DNA from: Roseateles terrae
Lineage (GTDB): Bacteria > Pseudomonadota > Gammaproteobacteria > Burkholderiales > Burkholderiaceae_C
Direction: 5' to 3'
Assembly: GCF_014192155.1 (NCBI RefSeq)
Contig: NZ_JACHXO010000004.1
Coordinates: forward strand, 1 to 64,000
Length of the DNA: 64,000 bases
Made by a program: the position numbers and the translations under genes. Under the pieces are notes generated by a model. That model did not search any database, was not told the origin of the DNA, and saw only the letters and a program-made list of their open reading frames with translations. Below are positions 37,037-45,710 of this stretch, in pieces. The stretch's first letter is position 1, and each line of letters starts with the position of its first letter.

Positions 37037-37990
37037 TCACCGGGCGTGGATCGAGGCGTCGTTCCAGCGCTTCCAGTACGCCCCCGCCGTCTGAAGCGTG
37101 CGTTGCTGAAGATCGACCGTTACCGATAGATCCTCCCCATACCCGCCCGCCATGCTCAGTGCCACGGGAATGCCGCGCCGATGCAGCGCCTCCAGCACCA
37201 TCTCGTCGCGGCGGTGCAAGGCCTCGGCGCTGAGCTTCAACCGCCCCAGCCGATCGCCCTCATGCGGGTCGGCGCCCGCGAGGTAGAACGCCAGGCCGGG
37301 CGGATGGTCGGCCGTGCGCAGCCAGACTTGCTGGAGCGCGTCCTCCAGGGCTTCCAGGTAGGTCGTGTCGCCGCAATGGTCCGGCAGACCGACGTCGAGG
37401 TCACTGGCTTCCTTGCGGAAGGGAAAGTTCTTCTCCCCGTGCAGGGACAGGGTGAACACCGTGGGATCGTCCGCGAAGATGCTGGCCGTGCCATTGCCTT
37501 GGTGCACATCCAGGTCAATCACCACCACCTGCAATCCCCGCTGGGCGGGATGCGCACGATGATGCTCCGCCTGCAGCAGACGCGCCGCGACCGCCACATC
37601 ATTGAAGACACAGAAGCCGCTGCCTTTATCCGCATACGCATGGTGCGTGCCGCCCGCCAGACTGGCAGCCACGCCCTCATTCAGTGCGGCGCGGGCGGCT
37701 TCCACGGTGGCGCCCACCGAGAAGAGGGAGCGGCGCGGCAAGCTCTCGCCCCAGGGGAAACCGATCTCACGCTGCGCCGCTGCGCTCAGCGTGCCATGCA
37801 GAACCGCGTCGACATAGTCGGGCGTGTGCACCAGCAGCAGTTGCTCCCGCGTGGCCGGTGTGGCGACCTGCAGCCGCAAGCTCCCTGGATCACGCTCCAG
37901 CCGTTCACGCAGCATCTGATATTTGCTCTGCGGAAAACGGTGGCCTTGCGGGAGAGCCAGCGTGAGATGGTCGTAATGAAATGCGAGCAT
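37037..37990 (-). CDS. Histone-deacetylase-family amidohydrolase
   Basis: Zinc-dependent deacetylase-like hydrolase of 317 residues, cytosolic. The active-site blocks are intact: tandem His in LAGGTHHAYADKGSGFCVFNDVAVA (His116, His117), zinc ligands in VVVIDLDVHQGNGT (Asp159 or Asp161, His163) and AGADPHEGDRLGRL (Asp241), and SMAGGYGED in place of the catalytic-tyrosine loop. The pattern fits the class IV-like bacterial group acting on small acetylated amines or acetoin-type substrates. The start shown is at MLAFHYDHL, as in homologs; the frame remains open 54 codons further. Confidence 0.93.
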   Translation of the reverse strand: MLAFHYDHLTLALPQGHRFPQSKYQMLRERLERDPGSLRLQVATPATREQLLLVHTPDYVDAVLHGTLSAAAQREIGFPWGESLPRRSLFSVGATVEAARAALNEGVAASLAGGTHHAYADKGSGFCVFNDVAVAARLLQAEHHRAHPAQRGLQVVVIDLDVHQGNGTASIFADDPTVFTLSLHGEKNFPFRKEASDLDVGLPDHCGDTTYLEALEDALQQVWLRTADHPPGLAFYLAGADPHEGDRLGRLKLSAEALHRRDEMVLEALHRRGIPVALSMAGGYGEDLSVTVDLQQRTLQTAGAYWKRWNDASIHAR

Positions 37991-38393
37991 GGGCACCACG
38001 ATATCAATGCCCAGGGTCAGGCGCCCTGCCGGGGGCCTCTTTGGCCAGTGCGCCGGTGCCATGAGCTGGGTCGCAGGCACTGGCACACAGGCCGGTCCGG
38101 GGTTCATGTTGCTGCGCAACACCGCAACGCAGCCGCCGGCCGCCAGGGACATCCACAGCGCCTGGACCTGGCTTCAAAGCCCTGCTGGCCGGGGCTTTCA
38201 GCCTATTCCCCCATTTCTTGTGCAGCGCAGCAAAAAGGACTTGCAATCCATTTTGGTGCCCCTATACTTGGTTTCATGTTGCAGCGCACCATGCAGTGAA
38301 TGGGCCTCGCAACCCGGCCTTCAGCCAGCCGTATTTCACGTGGCTGATCGTGCATCCAATCTGAGTTTCATCGCATCCTTAAGGAGATTTCGC
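37991..38393. other. Divergent intergenic region of the deacetylase gene and phasin
   Basis: No gene is supported although the phasin frame stays open through it. It contains the phasin promoter with flanking direct repeats, listed separately. Nothing else recognisable lies between 37991 and 38215. Confidence 0.6.
38221..38288 (+). promoter_or_regulatory. Phasin promoter with flanking TGCAGCGCA direct repeats
   Basis: A -35 box TTGCAA (38241-38246) and a -10 box TATACT (38263-38268) are 16 bases apart. The nine-base word TGCAGCGCA occurs at 38221-38229 and again at 38280-38288, on either side of the promoter. Such TGC-rich words resemble sites of the PHB-responsive repressor PhaR (inference from the phasin systems of other beta-proteobacteria). 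Confidence 0.7.
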
Positions 38394-38954
38394 ATGCTGA
38401 CCGCTGAACAACTGCTGGCCGCCCACCGTAGCAACATGAACGCCGTGTTTGGCCTCACCGGCAAGGTCTTCGAGACCTGGGAAAAGCTGGCGGAACTGAA
38501 CATCCAGACCGCGAAGACCACGCTGAATGAAGTCGCGGAAACCACCCAGGCTGCCCTGTCGGTGAAGGACGCCCAGGAGCTGATGGCCCTGCACGCCTCG
38601 CTGCTGCAGCCGACCGCCGAGAAGGCCGTGGCCTACAGCCGCCATGTCTATGACATCGCCACCTCCACCGGTGCCGAATTCAGCAAGATGGCCGAGGCGC
38701 AAGTGGCCGATGCCCAAGACAAATTCGGCAGCGTCGTCGAGAACGCGACCAAGAACGCGCCGGCTGGCACGGAAAATGCTGTTGCATTGGTGAAGTCTGC
38801 TGTGGCGGCTGCCAACAACGCTTACGAGAGCGTTCAGAAGGCCGTCAAGCAAGCCAGCGAAATCGTCGAGAACAACGTCAACACCGTGACCAACACGGCG
38901 TTGAAGACCAGCCAGGTAGCCGCCACTCGCGTTCCGAAGCGCGCCGCTGTCTGA
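38394..38954 (+). CDS. Phasin family protein
   Basis: Polyhydroxyalkanoate granule-surface protein of 186 residues, almost wholly helical and Ala-rich: MLTAEQLLAAHRSNMNAVFGLTGKVFETWEKLAELNIQTAKTTL, then ALSVKDAQELMALHASLLQPTAEKAVAYSRHVYDIA, the typical Phasin_2 pattern, and a Lys/Ala-rich C-terminus (RVPKRAAV). AAGGAGA lies seven bases upstream of the ATG, which decides the start. Its own promoter and a multi-copy terminator surround it, pointing to strong, independent expression. It implies that the organism stores polyhydroxybutyrate. Confidence 0.95.
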   Translation: MLTAEQLLAAHRSNMNAVFGLTGKVFETWEKLAELNIQTAKTTLNEVAETTQAALSVKDAQELMALHASLLQPTAEKAVAYSRHVYDIATSTGAEFSKMAEAQVADAQDKFGSVVENATKNAPAGTENAVALVKSAVAAANNAYESVQKAVKQASEIVENNVNTVTNTALKTSQVAATRVPKRAAV

Positions 38955-39013
38955 GGTCCGTACCCTTTGTCTCCTCGGTACCCAAGGAAGCTAGGCTTCC
39001 CAAGTGCCCTTCA

Positions 39014-39041
39014 AGCCCAGCCTTAGCGCTGGGCTTTTTTT
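39014..39041 (+). terminator. Phasin intrinsic terminator
   Basis: AGCCCAGC pairs with GCTGGGCT around a CTTAGC loop and continues into a run of T. It starts 59 bases after the phasin stop. It is the first of three related copies. Confidence 0.92.
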
Positions 39042-39109
39042 ATTGCAGCCCAGCCCCTTAGCGCTGGGAGTCTTTATTGCAGCCCAGCCTTCCGACCGGG
39101 CTTCTGCGG
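39014..39109. repeat. Triplicated terminator-like repeat after phasin
   Basis: Three tandem copies of a 33-34 base unit begin AGCCCAGCC at 39014, 39047 and 39081. Copy two keeps the stem CCCAGC/GCTGGG with a poorer T tract; copy three diverges but keeps AGCCC/GGGCT. The first two also share the tail TTTATTGC. Confidence 0.8.
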
Positions 39110-39134
39110 TATGAGCCCGTGGGCTCCGCGCGCT

Positions 39135-39770
39135 TCAGGCCGCGGTGCTGACCCTGTCGCTCCCCACTGTCCGGGCCGGCGTACTCAGCCCCTCCACCGC
39201 ATCCCGCACCACCTCATGCACGATCTGCTCGCGCAGTGCCTCACGATCGTGCAGCGGATACCGCTGCAAGCCGATCGACAGCAGCAGGTAACCCATGACC
39301 TTGGTGGTCAGCAGATCACACTGGCGGCGGATGATGGTTTCGTCCGGGTCCGCGCCGTCCGGCGCACAGGCAGCCACGCGTTCCCGCACCAGACCCAGCA
39401 GACGGTTGTAGACCGGCTTCTGCGATTCGCTGATCTCGGACAGGGAAGCGCTGCTCTGCGACAGGTAGATCATCCGGAATTGCTCCGGATGCCGCTCCCA
39501 GAAATCCATCGACCGACGAACATGTGCCTCGAGCACCTTGCGGGGTCCGCGCTGCTCGCTGGACGCATCCAGCAGCTCCGCCGTCAGCGCCTCGAAGATC
39601 TCAATCCACAAACCATCCAGCAAGGCCTGCTTGTTGGCAAAGTAGCTGTAGATGGCCATGGTGGAAATACCCAGCTCATGCGCCAGACGACGCATGCTCA
39701 AGGCCTCCACCCCTTCTTCGCGATAGATCTTGCGGGCTCGCTCCATCATTTCGCGCTTCAGGGCCGCCAT
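39135..39770 (-). CDS. TetR/AcrR family transcriptional regulator
   Basis: DNA-binding repressor of 211 residues. The N-terminal helix-turn-helix is MERARKIYREEGVEALSMRRLAHELGISTMAIYSYFANKQALLDGLW; the C-terminal ligand domain is helical (MDFWERHPEQFRMIYLSQSS and later). The frame is open to 40004, but that extension has no Shine-Dalgarno and would run through a perfect 14-base palindrome more likely to be an operator, so the ATG at MAALKREMMERA is preferred. Homologs often carry a short extra basic tail, so an alternative start nearby is possible. The ligand is unknown; it is convergent with phasin and divergent from the YdeI-family gene. Confidence 0.9.
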   Translation of the reverse strand: MAALKREMMERARKIYREEGVEALSMRRLAHELGISTMAIYSYFANKQALLDGLWIEIFEALTAELLDASSEQRGPRKVLEAHVRRSMDFWERHPEQFRMIYLSQSSASLSEISESQKPVYNRLLGLVRERVAACAPDGADPDETIIRRQCDLLTTKVMGYLLLSIGLQRYPLHDREALREQIVHEVVRDAVEGLSTPARTVGSDRVSTAA

Positions 39771-40114
39771 CTCGGCCGGGCCGCGGCGCAGACGCGTGGT
39801 CGTGCGCTCTTCGTGTTGTTTCGCTTCCAGAATCTTCTCCCTTGACTCGTACCAATGACCTGCCAACGCGATGACAACGTTGGTGTCGCTGTACGTTAAA
39901 CCGGTTTGCCGGGAGGTTTGAATCCTCTTGAACCCTCGGTTGTGCGGGTATCGGCGCCCGGATGCATATCCTCGTACATGTACGACAACGCAGGCAAGCG
40001 GCATGCCTGAGTCACACAGCCGCCACTCCCATGGGGCAATCTGTGATCCAGGTCAGTCCTGCCGGATTCCGGTCAAGGCCTGGCCCTTCGCCTGGCAGCG
40101 CATACTTGCGGCCC
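39771..40114. other. Divergent intergenic region of tetR and the YdeI-family gene
   Basis: Non-coding on the preferred starts. It holds the palindromes AAACCGGTTT (39898-39907) and a 14-base one (39972-39985), and an inverted repeat CCAACG/CGTTGG around 39863-39883. Together these make it look like a regulatory region for both flanking genes. Confidence 0.55.
39972..39985. promoter_or_regulatory. Perfect 14-bp palindrome, candidate TetR operator
   Basis: TCGTACATGTACGA reads the same on both strands. It lies about 200 bases upstream of the TetR start and 130 bases upstream of the YdeI-family start, a usual position for an autoregulated TetR operator. Confidence 0.5.
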
Positions 40115-40684
40115 ATGGCCACCCGAACCCCCATTTTTTTCCCGACCGCCGAGGCGTTTCGCGCATGGCTGGATGAAAACGCCGCCACTGCCACCGATGT
40201 GGTGGTGGGGTTCTACAAACGCGGCACCGGGCTGCAAAGCATCGACTGGCCGGAGTCGGTGGACGAAGCCCTGTGCCACGGATGGATCGATGGGGTGCGC
40301 ACCCGCATTGACGACAAGTCCTACAAGATCCGTTTCACCCCGCGCAAGCCCACCTCCATCTGGAGCGCGGTGAACATCGCGAAGATGGAGGCGTTGATCC
40401 AGGAAGGCCGGGTGCGGGCCGCGGGGCTGGCGGCCTTCGAACGGCGCACCGATGCGCGGTCGAAGGTGTATTCGCATGAGCAGGATGAGATCGAGCTGAG
40501 CCCGGCGCAGGAAGTGGCCTTCCGGCATCATCCCGCCGCCTGGGACTTTTTCCGGGCCCAGGCGCCGAGCTACCAGCGCAGCACCATCTGGCATGTGCTG
40601 AGCGCAAAGAAGGCCGACACGCAGATGGCGCGGCTGCAGCGCCTGATCGACGCGTCGGCCCGGGGCGAGCGGCTCAAGCTGTAA
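40115..40684 (+). CDS. YdeI/OmpD-associated family protein
   Basis: Cytosolic protein of 189 residues of the YdeI (bacteriocin-protection/OmpD-associated) family: FFPTAEAFRAWLDENAATATDVVVGFYKRGTGLQSIDWPESVDEALCHGWIDGVRTRIDDKSYKIRFTPRKPTSIWSAVNIAKMEALI, then the HHPAAWDFFRAQAPSYQRSTIWHVLSAKK end. The mechanism is unknown; family members are linked to peptide and detergent tolerance. The start is the ATG at MATRTPIFFPT; the frame extends 51 codons upstream without homology. It may be under control of the divergent TetR gene. Confidence 0.92.
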   Translation: MATRTPIFFPTAEAFRAWLDENAATATDVVVGFYKRGTGLQSIDWPESVDEALCHGWIDGVRTRIDDKSYKIRFTPRKPTSIWSAVNIAKMEALIQEGRVRAAGLAAFERRTDARSKVYSHEQDEIELSPAQEVAFRHHPAAWDFFRAQAPSYQRSTIWHVLSAKKADTQMARLQRLIDASARGERLKL

Positions 40685-40696
40685 GCGTTCGCGCCC

Positions 40697-41779
40697 TCAG
40701 CGCGTCTTGGCTGCAATCGCCCGGCGGATCTGCGGCAGCATCGCCGTGGCGGCCTCCCGGCCCACCTGGATGGCCCGGCGACGCACGGTGAAGTCCGACC
40801 CGCTGAACCCATCCAGCCGCGGACGCAGCACTACGTCCGCTTCCTTCAATTCATATTGGCTGATCGATCGCCCCATGATCGAGAAGGTCTGCAGCAGCAT
40901 GCGCATGGCGTCACCGGGGACCTTGGGGTCGGGCGGCTCGCTGATGTCGACGGCGATGACGACGTCGGCGCCCATCTGGCGGGCGTAGCGCACCGGCACC
41001 GGGGCCACGAGGCCTCCGTCCACATATTCGCGAGTGCCGATCTTGACCGGCTGGAACACCGCCGGCACTGCGCTGGAGGCCCGCACCGCCGTGCCGACGT
41101 CACCCTGGCGGAACATGATGGGTGTGCCGTCGCCCAGGTCGGTGGCCACGATGCCCAGCGGCACCGGCAATTGTTCGATGGAGCGGTTGCCGGTTTTTTC
41201 GCGGATGAATTTGGCGAGCGCTTCCCCACGGATCAGGCCGCGCATCGGGAAGGTCCAGTCAGTGATGGCACCTTCGTCCATGGTTTCGGCCAGGGTGGCC
41301 AGCTCGCGGCCGTTGCGGCCGGAGGCGTACAGCGCACCGACGAGACTGCCGGCGGAGGTGCCGGCGACGAGGTCCACCTTGATGCCCTGCTCTTCCAGCA
41401 CCTGGATGACGCCGACATGGGCAAAGCCGCGCGCAGCGCCGCCGCCCAGGGCGAGGCCAACGCGGGGCGGCTTCGGAGGCGGCTTCGGCGTGATGGGCGC
41501 GGGAAGTTCGGCTTCCACCGGGGGCGGCGCGACGGCGGGCGTGACGGGCGGCGCCGAGGTGGGCATGACGGCGCAGGCCGACAAGGCACACACCGCGAAC
41601 GCGGCGACGGCGCGTCGCAGCCAGCGCTGGGGGCGGGTTCCGGTTGCGGCAGATGTTCCGGCGCTGCGTGCGGACGGCCTTGTGGGCACTGCGGCCACGG
41701 CAGCGGTGGCGACAACAGCAGCAGCAACGGGCATGGGGGCAGCCACGGGCAAGGGAGCGGGAAGCAGGTCAGCAGACAT
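40697..41779 (-). CDS. Patatin-like phospholipase, predicted lipoprotein
   Basis: Lipid acyl hydrolase of 360 residues. The patatin domain has RVGLALGGGAARGFAHVGVIQVLEEQGIKVDLVAGTSAGSLVGALYASG, with the oxyanion GGGxxRG and the nucleophile Ser of GTSAG, and the catalytic Asp in YVDGGLVAPVPV. Before it lie a lipobox-like LSAC after a hydrophobic stretch (AVAAFAVCA) and a Pro-rich linker, suggesting membrane anchoring like other RssA-type lipoproteins. The first 50 residues, upstream of the signal, are Ala/Val-rich; a later start such as the ATG at residue 16 is possible. Confidence 0.92.
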   Translation of the reverse strand: MSADLLPAPLPVAAPMPVAAAVVATAAVAAVPTRPSARSAGTSAATGTRPQRWLRRAVAAFAVCALSACAVMPTSAPPVTPAVAPPPVEAELPAPITPKPPPKPPRVGLALGGGAARGFAHVGVIQVLEEQGIKVDLVAGTSAGSLVGALYASGRNGRELATLAETMDEGAITDWTFPMRGLIRGEALAKFIREKTGNRSIEQLPVPLGIVATDLGDGTPIMFRQGDVGTAVRASSAVPAVFQPVKIGTREYVDGGLVAPVPVRYARQMGADVVIAVDISEPPDPKVPGDAMRMLLQTFSIMGRSISQYELKEADVVLRPRLDGFSGSDFTVRRRAIQVGREAATAMLPQIRRAIAAKTR

Positions 41780-41951
41780 GGTCGGCGATTCTAGGGACAC
41801 TCGGCGCAACGTCGGCGCAACGCCGGCCCAACGATGCGCACGGCGGCGTGCCCGTACCGCCAGCATCCCGCCAAGCGCCGTGTGGGAACCCCATGGCGTC
41901 CTCGGGAGCGCGCAACAATGCAGGCTCCGCCAGTTCTCTGACCTTGATCCC

Positions 41952-44405
41952 ATGAACCAATCGTCCAAGCGCCCCTGGGGCCGATGGGTGCAACGCACCG
42001 TGGTGGCCCTGATGGCCGTGTTGCTGCTGGCCGTCCTGGCCGTGTGGCTGCTGATCCGGGCGAGTCTGCCCAAGCTGGACGGCGACGTTCAGCTGCCGGG
42101 AGTGACGCAGGCTCTGGACATCAGCCGGGACGCGCTGGGGACCGTCGTGCTGACCGGCCAGAACCGGCTGGATGTGGCGCGTGGACTGGGCTGGGTGCAT
42201 GCGCAGGAACGCTTCTTTGAGATGGACCTGACCCGTCGCTCGGCGGCAGGCGAGCTGTCCGCCCTGTTCGGGCCAAAAGCACTGGACCGGGATCGGCAGC
42301 GACGGGTGCACCGGCTGCGGGCTCGTTTGACGGAGCGGTTCCAGTCCTTGCCCGCGCAGGAGAAGGCGCTGCTGCAGGCCTATGCGGATGGGGTGAATGC
42401 AGGGTTGCAGGCCCTGCCGGTGAGAAGCTGGCAGTACCTGCTGCTTCGCGCTGAACCGCAGGCATGGACGCCGGTGGATTCGCTGCTGGTGATCAGCGAG
42501 ATGTATTTCATGCTGCAGTCGGGCAGCATCGAGGCAGGACTGGAGCGAGTGCTGGTGCGGGAACAGGCGGGCGATCGGGTGTACGACTGGCTGTATCCGC
42601 GCGGAGGCGTGTGGGATGCAGCCCTGGATGGGAGCGCCGTGGGGGCGGCGGCGATGCCGGGGGCCGGAGAGCTGGATCTGCGGGTGGGGAAGAAGAAGTC
42701 GAGGGAGATGGATCTGGCCACCGGGGGGCAGGTGGTGCTTGCGCCGCCCGAGGGGTGTGGGGAGGCCGCGTTGCGCGCCGAAACGGCGGCATTTGTGAGA
42801 GGGGCGGGACCGAGCACTGCGACGGCGGCCTCGATGTCCGAGTTGTCCGTCATCGGCAGCAACAACTGGGCAGTGTCCGGCGCGCGGAGCGTGCACGGAG
42901 GCGCGATCCTGGCGGACGACATGCATCTGGGGCTGGGGGTGCCAAGCATCTGGTTCCGCGCGCAGTTTCAGATCGGGTCCGGTGCGCAGGCGCTTCGCGC
43001 GGCTGGGGTGACACTGCCCGGGTTGCCCGCGATCGTCGTGGGTAGCAATGGGCATGTGGCCTGGGGCTTCACCAACGCGTATGGTCAATGGTTCGATTGG
43101 GTCGAAGTGCCGCGAGACGCCAAGCTGGTCAAGCACGAGGAAGTGCTCGCGGTGCATGGCGGAGCGTCGCAGACCTTCGTGGTGGAGGAACTCGACGGCG
43201 CGCCCGTGGTGGCCACGGAAGATCAGCGGCGCTTCGCGTTGCACTGGGTCGCGCATGAAGGCGAGGCGTACAGCCTCGTGCTGGACGAGATGCTGAATGC
43301 GCGCCATGTGAGCGATGCGCTCTCCGTGGCGCAGCGCGCAGGCATGCCCCATCAAAACCTGATTGCTGCGGATCGGGGTGGGCAGATCGGGTGGACGATC
43401 GCGGGGCGGCTGTGGTCGCAACGCGGAATCGCGCAGACACAAGGCCGCCTGGCCACCGTGGCGGAGATGCACCACACCTGGCTGCGGCCGGATCAGTATC
43501 CCCAGGTGCTGTCGCCCGCGCAGGGCCAACTGTGGACGGCCAACAATCGGCAGCTGGGCGGCGAGCTGGCCGATGTCCTGGGCGACGGCGGCTTCGATCT
43601 GGGCGCGCGGGCGCAGCAGATCCGGGATCGCCTGGGCGAACGCGCCAAACACGATGAAGCCAGCGTCGGTGCGATCCATCTGGACGACGAGGCCCGCTTC
43701 ATGAAGTCATGGGTACAGCGATTCCAGGCGCTGCTGAACGCCCACCCGGACCGCACGCAACTGGCACAGGTGCTGGCCGGCTGGAATGGGCGGGCCGATG
43801 CGGATCAGATCGCCTATCGACTGGTGCGAACCGCCCGGCTCAACACCCTCAATGCATTGTGGACGGCCTGGACGCGCCCCTTCCTGGGAGAACGTCAGGA
43901 CGATGAGAAACGCCGGATCCGCTGGCGCAATCAATTCGAGTACAGCGCCGTCCAGGCCCTGAATGAACAGCCGCCGCATCTGCTGCCGATCGACTACGCG
44001 AGCTGGGACGCCCTGCTGCTGGCGCAGCTGGATGCAGCCGCGAAGGAGATGTCGGCGGAAGGGCCGCTGGCACAGGCCACCTGGGGACACCAGAACAGCA
44101 GCCGCATTCAACATGTGATGGCCAAGGCCATTCCCGCCCTGTCCCGCTGGCTGGACATGCCGTCCGCGCCACAAAGCGGTGATACCAACATGCCGCATGT
44201 GGCCGGGCCGGCCTTCGGGCAGTCGGAACGGCTGGTGGTGTCACCGGGGCGAGAAGAGAACGGCTGGCTGTCGATGCCCGGCGGTCAGAGCGGGCATCCG
44301 CTGTCGCCGTTCTACGGCGCCGGACACGAGGATTGGGTGAATGCCCGGCCGACGCCCCTGCTCGCCGGGTCCGTGCAGCATCGGATCACGGCGGTCGCGC
44401 CGTGA
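41952..44405 (+). CDS. Penicillin acylase family protein
   Basis: Ntn-hydrolase of 817 residues, probably periplasmic or membrane-anchored through its N-terminal helix (TVVALMAVLLLAVLAVWLLI). The alpha-chain region has ALDISRDALGTVVLTGQNRLDVARGLGWVHAQERFFEMDLTRR. Autocleavage before Ser303 in VIGSNNWAVSG would release the beta chain with its N-terminal Ser nucleophile; ADDMHLGLGVPSIWF and AWGFTNAYGQWFDW are standard beta-chain blocks. The C-terminal segment WGHQNSSRIQH closes the fold. Substrates in the family are amides such as penicillins or acyl-homoserine lactones; specificity is not readable here. Confidence 0.95.
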   Translation: MNQSSKRPWGRWVQRTVVALMAVLLLAVLAVWLLIRASLPKLDGDVQLPGVTQALDISRDALGTVVLTGQNRLDVARGLGWVHAQERFFEMDLTRRSAAGELSALFGPKALDRDRQRRVHRLRARLTERFQSLPAQEKALLQAYADGVNAGLQALPVRSWQYLLLRAEPQAWTPVDSLLVISEMYFMLQSGSIEAGLERVLVREQAGDRVYDWLYPRGGVWDAALDGSAVGAAAMPGAGELDLRVGKKKSREMDLATGGQVVLAPPEGCGEAALRAETAAFVRGAGPSTATAASMSELSVIGSNNWAVSGARSVHGGAILADDMHLGLGVPSIWFRAQFQIGSGAQALRAAGVTLPGLPAIVVGSNGHVAWGFTNAYGQWFDWVEVPRDAKLVKHEEVLAVHGGASQTFVVEELDGAPVVATEDQRRFALHWVAHEGEAYSLVLDEMLNARHVSDALSVAQRAGMPHQNLIAADRGGQIGWTIAGRLWSQRGIAQTQGRLATVAEMHHTWLRPDQYPQVLSPAQGQLWTANNRQLGGELADVLGDGGFDLGARAQQIRDRLGERAKHDEASVGAIHLDDEARFMKSWVQRFQALLNAHPDRTQLAQVLAGWNGRADADQIAYRLVRTARLNTLNALWTAWTRPFLGERQDDEKRRIRWRNQFEYSAVQALNEQPPHLLPIDYASWDALLLAQLDAAAKEMSAEGPLAQATWGHQNSSRIQHVMAKAIPALSRWLDMPSAPQSGDTNMPHVAGPAFGQSERLVVSPGREENGWLSMPGGQSGHPLSPFYGAGHEDWVNARPTPLLAGSVQHRITAVAP

Positions 44406-44406
44406 T

Positions 44407-45603
44407 TCAGACCGGCGCGACGTTGAACACCTGCCGCAGATAAGCCAGGAAGGTCTGATCCTCACACATGGTTTTGCCGGGGCTGTCCGACAGCTTGGCC
44501 ACCGGCTGACCATTCACATGGGTGAGCTTGACCACAATATTCAAGGTCTGCAGGCCCATGTCGTTGCTGAGCTTGGTGCCAATGCCAAAGCCCAGTTGCG
44601 TGCGGTCGGCAAAGTGGCGATAGAGGGAGAGGGCCTTGGGCATGTCCAGCGCATCGGAAAAGACGAGGCGCTTGGTGTGCGGATCGATGCGCAGCTTGTC
44701 GTAGTGCGCCAGCGCCTTCTCGCCCCAGACGACCGGATCGCCCGAGTCATGGCGCAGGCCGTCGAAGAGCTTGGCGAAGTAGAGGTCAAAGTCCGCCAGG
44801 AAAGCGTCCATGCTGATGACATCCGTCAGCGCAATGCCCAGGTCGCCGCGGTATTCCTGCACCCAGTCTTCCAGCGCCGCCTTCTGATGGTCCCGCAGCC
44901 GCACGCCCGTGGCCTGGTAGCTCTGCAGGTATTCATGCGCCATGGTGCCGATGGGCACAAGTCCCAGCTCCTTCGCCAGCAGCACATTGGAAGTGCCGCG
45001 GAACAGCGTGGGCAGCTCGGTCTTGAGCGTGGTCAGCACTTCGCGATGCCAGTCGCCCGAGAAGCGGCGGCGCAGGCCGAAGTCAAAGAACTGGAAAGGG
45101 TGGCGGCGCGGCGGCTCGTCGCGCACGAATGCGCGCAGCAGTTCGATCTTGTCGTGCAGGCGCCGGCGTCCCTCGGCCAACGCGGGCACCGGATCAAAAC
45201 GGCGGAAGTACAGCTCGTTGACCATCGCCAGCAGGAAGATCTCAAAACCCATGACGTGGACCTGCGGCCCCCGCACCACGATCTCCAGACGCTCACCGTT
45301 CGGCTGGATGGACACGAAGTCGCGCTGGAATCGGAAGATGCGCAGGAAGTCGATGAAGTCCGACTTCATGAATCGCAGCGTGCGCAGGTAAGCCAGTTCA
45401 TCGGCCGCGAAACTCAGCGAGCACAGATGGTCCAGTTCCCGGGACAGGTCCTCCACCAGGTCCGACAGCGGATATTGCGGCGTGTTGCGGCAGGCAAACC
45501 GGTATTCGGCCTGGGCCTCGGAGTGCCGGTGCAGCATCGCCTGCCACATGGTGAACTTGTACAGGTCGGTTTCGAGCAGGCTGCGGATCACAGGGGCCGT
45601 CAT
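44407..45603 (-). CDS. pncB: Nicotinate phosphoribosyltransferase
   Basis: NAD-salvage enzyme that makes nicotinate mononucleotide from nicotinate and PRPP with ATP help. The 398 residues start [40 protein letters not shown] and contain [46 protein letters not shown] (catalytic His-containing block), [37 protein letters not shown], and [12 protein letters not shown]. The frame is open 60 codons upstream without homology. It converges with the penicillin-acylase gene, with one base between the stops. Confidence 0.96.
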   Translation of the reverse strand: MTAPVIRSLLETDLYKFTMWQAMLHRHSEAQAEYRFACRNTPQYPLSDLVEDLSRELDHLCSLSFAADELAYLRTLRFMKSDFIDFLRIFRFQRDFVSIQPNGERLEIVVRGPQVHVMGFEIFLLAMVNELYFRRFDPVPALAEGRRRLHDKIELLRAFVRDEPPRRHPFQFFDFGLRRRFSGDWHREVLTTLKTELPTLFRGTSNVLLAKELGLVPIGTMAHEYLQSYQATGVRLRDHQKAALEDWVQEYRGDLGIALTDVISMDAFLADFDLYFAKLFDGLRHDSGDPVVWGEKALAHYDKLRIDPHTKRLVFSDALDMPKALSLYRHFADRTQLGFGIGTKLSNDMGLQTLNIVVKLTHVNGQPVAKLSDSPGKTMCEDQTFLAYLRQVFNVAPV

Positions 45604-45710
45604 GCGGTCGTCTCCAGGGCCGGATGCGGCCCCTTGGGTCTTGAAGGTGGCTGCCACTGTACCCGCGATGCTGATCCCTCGCAGGGGCGCGCGGCCATGA
45701 CCGATACTCG

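Noticed and set aside
39771-40004. N-terminal extension of the TetR regulator
   Set aside because: No homology or ribosome-binding site, and it contains a perfect palindrome that fits an operator better than coding sequence.
41769-43679. 636-codon reverse open frame across the acylase gene
   Set aside because: Gln/Arg/His-rich translation without domains, opposite a gene with clear catalytic motifs; typical antisense shadow in high-GC DNA.
41034-44405. Single 1123-codon forward open frame
   Set aside because: Its first third is antisense to the patatin gene and has no recognisable domain; the penicillin-acylase homology and membrane anchor begin at the ATG at 41952.
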